Shown: positions 6,441 through 9,450 of the stretch, piece after piece
Layout: each line of letters begins with the position of its first letter
Numbering within the stretch: position 1 is the stretch's first letter
NCBI GenBank assembly: GCA_050050615.1
Contig: JASFTV010000122.1
Coordinates: 1 to 9,450 of the forward strand
From: JASFTV01 sp050050615
Lineage (GTDB): Bacteria > Desulfobacterota > DSM-4660 > Desulfatiglandales > HGW-15
Direction of reading: 5' to 3'
DNA length: 9,450 nucleotides
Program-made: the position numbers and the translations under genes
Notes under the pieces: model-generated
The model's database searches: none
Told to the model about the DNA's origin: nothing
Seen by the model: the letters and a program-made list of their open reading frames with translations, nothing else

Positions 6441-7679
6441 ATGCCCCGTCATTGGGCCATTTTTGCGATCGCTTCTTCAAACTTCTTTCTTTCCCAATTC
6501 TATCGAGCTTCAAACGCCGTCATTTCCCCGCAGCTTTTGAAGGACCTCTCACTCGATACGGAAGGACTGGGGCTGCTGTCTGCATCCTTTTTCTACGCCT
6601 TCGCCCTTACCCAAATACCGATTAGTATTTTTCTTGATCGAATCGGCCCTCGACGCATGATGGCCTCTCTCTCTGTGCTGGGTATCATGGGTGCCCTCAT
6701 ATTCTCCTGGGCCCATACCCTGAGCATGGGTATCGTGGGGCGTGTCCTGTTGGGGGTGGGTATGGCCTGCAATCTTATGGGCACGTTCAAGCTACTCACC
6801 CTCTGGTTTGGACCGCTCAGCTTTGCCACTCTCTCAGGCGTCGTTTTTTCTATCGGGACTATGGGAAATATGGCGGCCACAAGCCCACTGGTTATGGTGG
6901 TGGAAAGATTGGGATGGCGAGCAACCTTCCAATTAATCGCCGCCGTCAATCTCCTCATTGTCTTGGTCTTTTATGTGGTGGTGCGGGACCGGCCGCAACA
7001 AGGATCATTCCGCCCGCCTCCCTCTGAACCCGATTCTGTACCGCGTCAGGCCCTCTCCCACCTTGGACTCCTCTTGAGGCAAAAAGACTACTGGATCATC
7101 TCCTTCGGAACCTTTGCCAGTTACGGTATCTTCGCTGCGTTTCAGACCCTTTGGGCCGGACCCTATCTTATGGAAGTAATGACCCTTTCCGCGGTGAATG
7201 CCGGGCACCTCATTTTTCTCATGAATCTCGGTGTAATCCTTGGGGGGCCAGCTTGGGGTGCTTTGTCGGATAGGGTTTTAAAAACACGCAAATGGCTTGT
7301 TTGTGGCGGTCATGTCATGCTTGGCCTTATCACCATGGTTATGGCTCTGTTGTCATCCGAAACCGGTACATTCCTCCTGGTATGGATCTTTTTCTGTTTC
7401 GGTCTTTTTAGGATGACAGGTTCGTTGATGTATACGCAGATCAAAGAACTCATGCCCATCGAGATGGCCGGGACCGCCATGACAGGCATCAATTTTTTTA
7501 CCATGATTGGCCCGGCTGTGTTTCTACAAGGCCTGGGAAGTCTCATGCAGTCTCTTTATCCCCATACTTCAAGAGGCCCTGAGGCCTTTAGGGCTGCCTT
7601 TCTCCTCAGTACCGCCTGTCTGGTTGCCGTAACACTCCTCTACCTGTTTACGCGCGAAAAAAGGCAGAAGGAGGCATGA
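6441..7679 (+). CDS. Major facilitator superfamily transporter
   Basis: A 412-residue inner-membrane transporter with about 12 hydrophobic helices in two halves. The MFS motif A is clear between helices 2 and 3 (FLDRIGPRRMMA, about 64-75) and recurs in weaker form in the second half (GALSDRVLKTRK, 273-284). A central hydrophilic stretch (about 182-215, rich in P, S and R) separates the halves. The N-terminal FYRASNAVISPQLLKDLSL and the following helix are of a kind seen in anion and organic-acid exchangers, but the substrate cannot be named. ATG 6441 is chosen over the upstream in-frame GTG 6426 because GGAGGAG (6430-6436) lies just before 6441 and would fall inside the longer form. The gene starts 135 bases after the kinase and may be transcribed separately. 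It is followed by a long AT-rich gap rather than another transporter subunit. Confidence 0.92.
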   Translation: MPRHWAIFAIASSNFFLSQFYRASNAVISPQLLKDLSLDTEGLGLLSASFFYAFALTQIPISIFLDRIGPRRMMASLSVLGIMGALIFSWAHTLSMGIVGRVLLGVGMACNLMGTFKLLTLWFGPLSFATLSGVVFSIGTMGNMAATSPLVMVVERLGWRATFQLIAAVNLLIVLVFYVVVRDRPQQGSFRPPPSEPDSVPRQALSHLGLLLRQKDYWIISFGTFASYGIFAAFQTLWAGPYLMEVMTLSAVNAGHLIFLMNLGVILGGPAWGALSDRVLKTRKWLVCGGHVMLGLITMVMALLSSETGTFLLVWIFFCFGLFRMTGSLMYTQIKELMPIEMAGTAMTGINFFTMIGPAVFLQGLGSLMQSLYPHTSRGPEAFRAAFLLSTACLVAVTLLYLFTREKRQKEA

Positions 7680-7772
7680 AACAAGAATTTTTGCATTTTT
7701 CATTTTGTTTCTCAGGATTTATTTGATAAAGTGCAACTCCTAGCGTGGCGTTTGGTTTCTCCAAGACAGGAT

Positions 7773-7800
7773 TTCAAACTTACCTTGATGTTCACATAAT
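7773..7800 (+). promoter_or_regulatory. Weak sigma70-like promoter candidate for the binding-protein gene
   Basis: TTCAAA (7773-7778), spacer of 16 bases, CATAAT (7795-7800): four and five matches to the -35 and -10 consensus. It would give a 5' leader of roughly 240 bases containing the stem-loops and mini-ORF. In AT-rich DNA such matches are common by chance. Confidence 0.2.
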
Positions 7801-7960
7801 CTAAAGTCTATTCGAACCTTCATAACAAGTCTAAATCAAAGATAGGCGCAGATTAGCATTACAGTCATTATTAAGCATTCTAAACTCAGATAACTGCAGA
7901 AGGCCCGAATTCAAAAGGCGAGATGGGGCCTGTTTGCCTCCATCGGAAGTATGAGGTGAA

Positions 7961-8009
7961 AGGACCATGTGTGGCAATGGAAGCAGCGCTGCACGAGTAT
8001 CGTGGTCCT
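7961..8009 (+). promoter_or_regulatory. Stem-loop in the leader of the binding-protein gene
   Basis: AGGACCATG (7961-7969) pairs with CGTGGTCCT (8001-8009) over nine positions with one G-T pair. The enclosed 31 bases contain the perfect palindrome GCAGCGCTGC (7983-7992), which can form its own short stem or dimerise. The outer stem would sequester the ATG of the mini-ORF at 7967. It ends 41 bases before the binding-protein start. No T-run follows, so it would act on translation or RNA stability rather than as a classic terminator. Confidence 0.4.
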
Positions 8010-8014
8010 GGTAG
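7967..8014 (+). CDS. Possible 15-residue leader peptide (ends W-S-W)
   Basis: ATG 7967 opens a 15-codon frame, MCGNGSSAARVSWSW, ending TAG at 8012-8014. GAGGTGA (7953-7959) matches the anti-Shine-Dalgarno complement over seven bases at a usable distance. The frame lies inside and just beyond the stem-loop 7961-8009, and the two Trp codons fall in the right arm and directly after it. Leader peptides with clustered codons for one amino acid control several biosynthesis and transport operons. Here two Trp codons in a row of three is suggestive, but such short frames arise by chance and no terminator/antiterminator pair is obvious. Confidence 0.25.
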   Translation: MCGNGSSAARVSWSW

Positions 8015-8050
8015 AGCATTATGTTAACTCTAAGAAAAGGAGGGGACAGT

Positions 8051-9292
8051 ATGAAAAGGGTTCTGAGAGAAAGCATACTTCTGTTCTTGGCGATTTGTAT
8101 CGTAGGCGGCGTATTTTTGCCCGGCGCCTGGGGCCAGGAAGAAATTAAAGTAGGCCTTCCTATTTCTCTTACCGGGAAGTATGACGTGCTCGGGACGAGA
8201 AATCTTCAAGGGGCCAGGTTATGGGCTGAATGGGCCAACAAAAATGGGGGTATCTTTGTCAGAGCGTTAAACAAGAAACTGCCGGTGGAAGTGGCCTGGT
8301 ATGATACCAAGAGTGACAAAGACACAACCATCAAGTTGACAGAAAAGCTCATTAATGAAGACAAGGTCGATTTTTTGCTGGGGCCTTACGGCAGTTCTTT
8401 GACCCTTGCCTCGGCTGCTATTACCGAAAAATACGGGAAGATGATGTTTTCCCATTCCGGGGCATCGGACAAGATCTGGGCACAGGGCTACAAATATGTC
8501 ATAGGGGTGTTGACACCTTCCTCCTATTACTACAAGAGCACCATGGAACTTCTGGCCGCATTGAAGCCCCGGGCCAAGACCCTGGCTTTAATCACAGAGG
8601 ACAATCCCTTTAATTTGTCCATCCGCAAGGGAATCAAGAGATGGGCCAGGGAGCTGGACTTCGAGGTCGTTTTTGACGAGGTGTATCCCTCCCCGCCAAT
8701 CGATCTTTCCCCTATTCTGAGCAAAGTGAAAAGATTGGCTCCTGATGCGATTTTGGCCTGTTCGCATTTCAAGGATGGTGCACTGCTGGCCAAACAGGCC
8801 GCCGAGCTAAGAGTCTACACGAAATTCTTTGCTCTGGGTTCTGCACCTTCCACCGTGGAATGGTGGAGCGCCGTCGGGCCTGACGGGGCTCACTATACGG
8901 TTGCCACCTCTCAGTGGGAGCCCATTGATGCGCCCAATCCAGACGATTTCGACAACTGGTTCGGACCCAAAATGACGGGCAAAGAATTCAATGAGTGGTA
9001 CGAGGAACGTTGGGGAAAACCCACCGATTTTCGGGGAACGCAGGCCTTTGCAGCCGGCCTCGTCCTGCAGTGGGGCATTGAGCATGCGGGAAGTTTGGAT
9101 ACGGACAAGGTCAGAGCAGCCTTGAACGATATGGACATCATGACCTTTTATGGGAGAGAAAAGATCGATCCAGCGACGGGCATTCAGATTGGACACGGCA
9201 TGGTGGCGGCTCAATGGCAGGAAGCGAAGAAGGTTGTGGTTGGCCCTCCGGCACTGGCGGTGGGGGATATCGTATACCCTATTCCTCAGTAG
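8051..9292 (+). CDS. Branched-chain amino acid/amide-type ABC transporter substrate-binding protein
   Basis: Periplasmic solute receptor of the LivK type (type I fold, Peripla_BP_6-like) that would deliver its ligand to LivHM/LivGF-like partners not in the window. With ATG 8051 it is 413 residues, usual for the family. It has a signal peptide (MKR.., hydrophobic core about 8-24, likely cleavage after AWG at 28, no lipobox Cys) and then the typical opening IKVGLPISLTGKYDVLGTRNLQGARLW. Later landmarks are LLGPYGSSLTLASAAI with the following SHSGASD in the ligand cleft, a DNPFNLSIRKGIKRWA segment, and ILACSHFKDGALLAKQAAEL in lobe 2. AAAGGAGGGG at about 8036-8045 precedes 8051 and decides the start. 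The in-frame ATG 8021 would put that site inside the gene and spoil the signal peptide. The ligand is not predictable from sequence. A strong hairpin follows the stop. Confidence 0.95.
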   Translation: MKRVLRESILLFLAICIVGGVFLPGAWGQEEIKVGLPISLTGKYDVLGTRNLQGARLWAEWANKNGGIFVRALNKKLPVEVAWYDTKSDKDTTIKLTEKLINEDKVDFLLGPYGSSLTLASAAITEKYGKMMFSHSGASDKIWAQGYKYVIGVLTPSSYYYKSTMELLAALKPRAKTLALITEDNPFNLSIRKGIKRWARELDFEVVFDEVYPSPPIDLSPILSKVKRLAPDAILACSHFKDGALLAKQAAELRVYTKFFALGSAPSTVEWWSAVGPDGAHYTVATSQWEPIDAPNPDDFDNWFGPKMTGKEFNEWYEERWGKPTDFRGTQAFAAGLVLQWGIEHAGSLDTDKVRAALNDMDIMTFYGREKIDPATGIQIGHGMVAAQWQEAKKVVVGPPALAVGDIVYPIPQ

Positions 9293-9297
9293 CGTCA

Positions 9298-9352
9298 CCG
9301 GCTCATAAAGGCGCGATCCCGATACCAAGAAGGATCCGCCTTTCATGAGCGG
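9298..9352 (+). promoter_or_regulatory. Long hairpin directly after the binding-protein gene (stability or processing element, weak terminator possible)
   Basis: GCTCAT (9301-9306) pairs with ATGAGC (9345-9350), AAAGGCG (9307-9313) with CGCCTTT (9337-9343), and GATCC (9315-9319) with GGATC (9332-9336). That makes 18 pairs with single-base bulges at C9314 and C9344 and a 12-base loop. Two further C-G pairs may extend the foot. It begins six bases after the TAG. The downstream strand reads GGCAAAAGG, with no T-tract, so intrinsic termination is doubtful. Similar hairpins after binding-protein genes (malE-malF type REP elements) stabilise the upstream message and lower downstream permease expression. 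Confidence 0.65.
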
Positions 9353-9450
9353 CAAAAGGAAGCGTACCCTCACCGTGGCACCTTCATCCAGCCGATCTCT
9401 TGGTTTCTGGGGGGTGAGTCCGCCCGGGTTATAAAGAGTTCGGGCTGGCA

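Larger units (their letters stand above)
7680..8050 (+). other. AT-rich intergenic leader of the binding-protein gene
   Basis: There is no full-size gene in these 371 bases. The first part is AT-rich, beginning with an imperfect inverted repeat that overlaps the MFS stop codon (GAAACAA at 7678-7684 against TTGTTTC at 7705-7711). A weak promoter-like pair is TTCAAA (7773-7778), 16 bases, CATAAT (7795-7800). From about 7900 the composition becomes GC-richer and structured: a small stem GATGGGG/CTCCATC (7922-7928 with 7938-7944), then the larger stem and mini-ORF listed separately. I recognise no known riboswitch. Confidence 0.5.

Noticed and set aside
8807..9373. 188-codon open frame on the - strand across the end of the binding-protein gene
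   Set aside because: It is antisense to a strongly supported gene, has no recognisable motif, and its start runs through the hairpin after the stop codon. It is a shadow frame.
9345..9434. 29-codon frame beginning ATGAGCGGC after the binding-protein gene
   Set aside because: Its start codon lies in the hairpin arm, no ribosome binding site precedes it, and the peptide resembles no expected transporter subunit.
1..9450. tRNA or rRNA genes, CRISPR arrays, or an intact mobile element
   Set aside because: I saw no cloverleaf or rRNA-like sequence, no regularly spaced repeats, and no transposase or integrase reading frame.

Overview
The window reads as a stretch of Gram-negative bacterial chromosome. 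Eight protein-coding genes all lie on the + strand, base composition looks moderate, Shine-Dalgarno sites are mostly clear, and there is no sign of phage, CRISPR or an intact insertion sequence. Three things would fit an uncultured, probably anaerobic lineage of the Desulfobacterota (former Deltaproteobacteria): a LivK-type binding protein, a GspG-like pseudopilin beside a HAMP membrane protein, and an NtrB-type histidine kinase. That placement is an inference from gene flavour, not a demonstrated taxonomy.

Layout. Positions 2-595 hold the 3' part of a TtcA-like PP-loop tRNA-thiolation protein, cut by the window edge. A promoter-like site (632-660) precedes gpmI (745-2382), a cofactor-independent phosphoglycerate mutase whose sequence resembles the plant/trypanosomatid branch. 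A gene-free leader (2383-2714) with a promoter-like site and an inverted repeat leads into four closely spaced genes: a single-domain response regulator (2715-3134), a two-TM HAMP/coiled-coil protein without output domain (3205-3813), a GspG-like pseudopilin with an unusually long basic leader (3898-4476), and a membrane histidine kinase (4551-6305). Gaps of 70-84 bases suggest one transcription unit. I propose it as a candidate envelope-signalling module.

After a compact GNRA-looped hairpin (6370-6389) comes an MFS transporter (6441-7679). A 371-base AT-rich gap (7680-8050) follows. It contains a possible 15-codon leader peptide ending Trp-Ser-Trp, overlapping a stem-loop, just ahead of a branched-chain-amino-acid-type periplasmic binding protein (8051-9292). 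Directly after that stop codon lies a long, nearly perfect hairpin (9298-9352) without a T-tract. It is positioned where a processing or stability element would separate an abundant binding protein from downstream transporter genes that the window does not reach.

How the genes work together: gpmI is central glycolysis/gluconeogenesis and the TtcA-like protein is tRNA modification, so both are housekeeping. The four-gene unit is signalling. The MFS and ABC binding-protein genes are solute uptake or export with unknown substrates. The most unusual points are the TtcA-like protein that keeps its cluster cysteines but lacks the usual His-His-x-Asp-Asp motif, the orphan pseudopilin embedded among signalling genes, and the two RNA-structure elements flanking the binding-protein gene.
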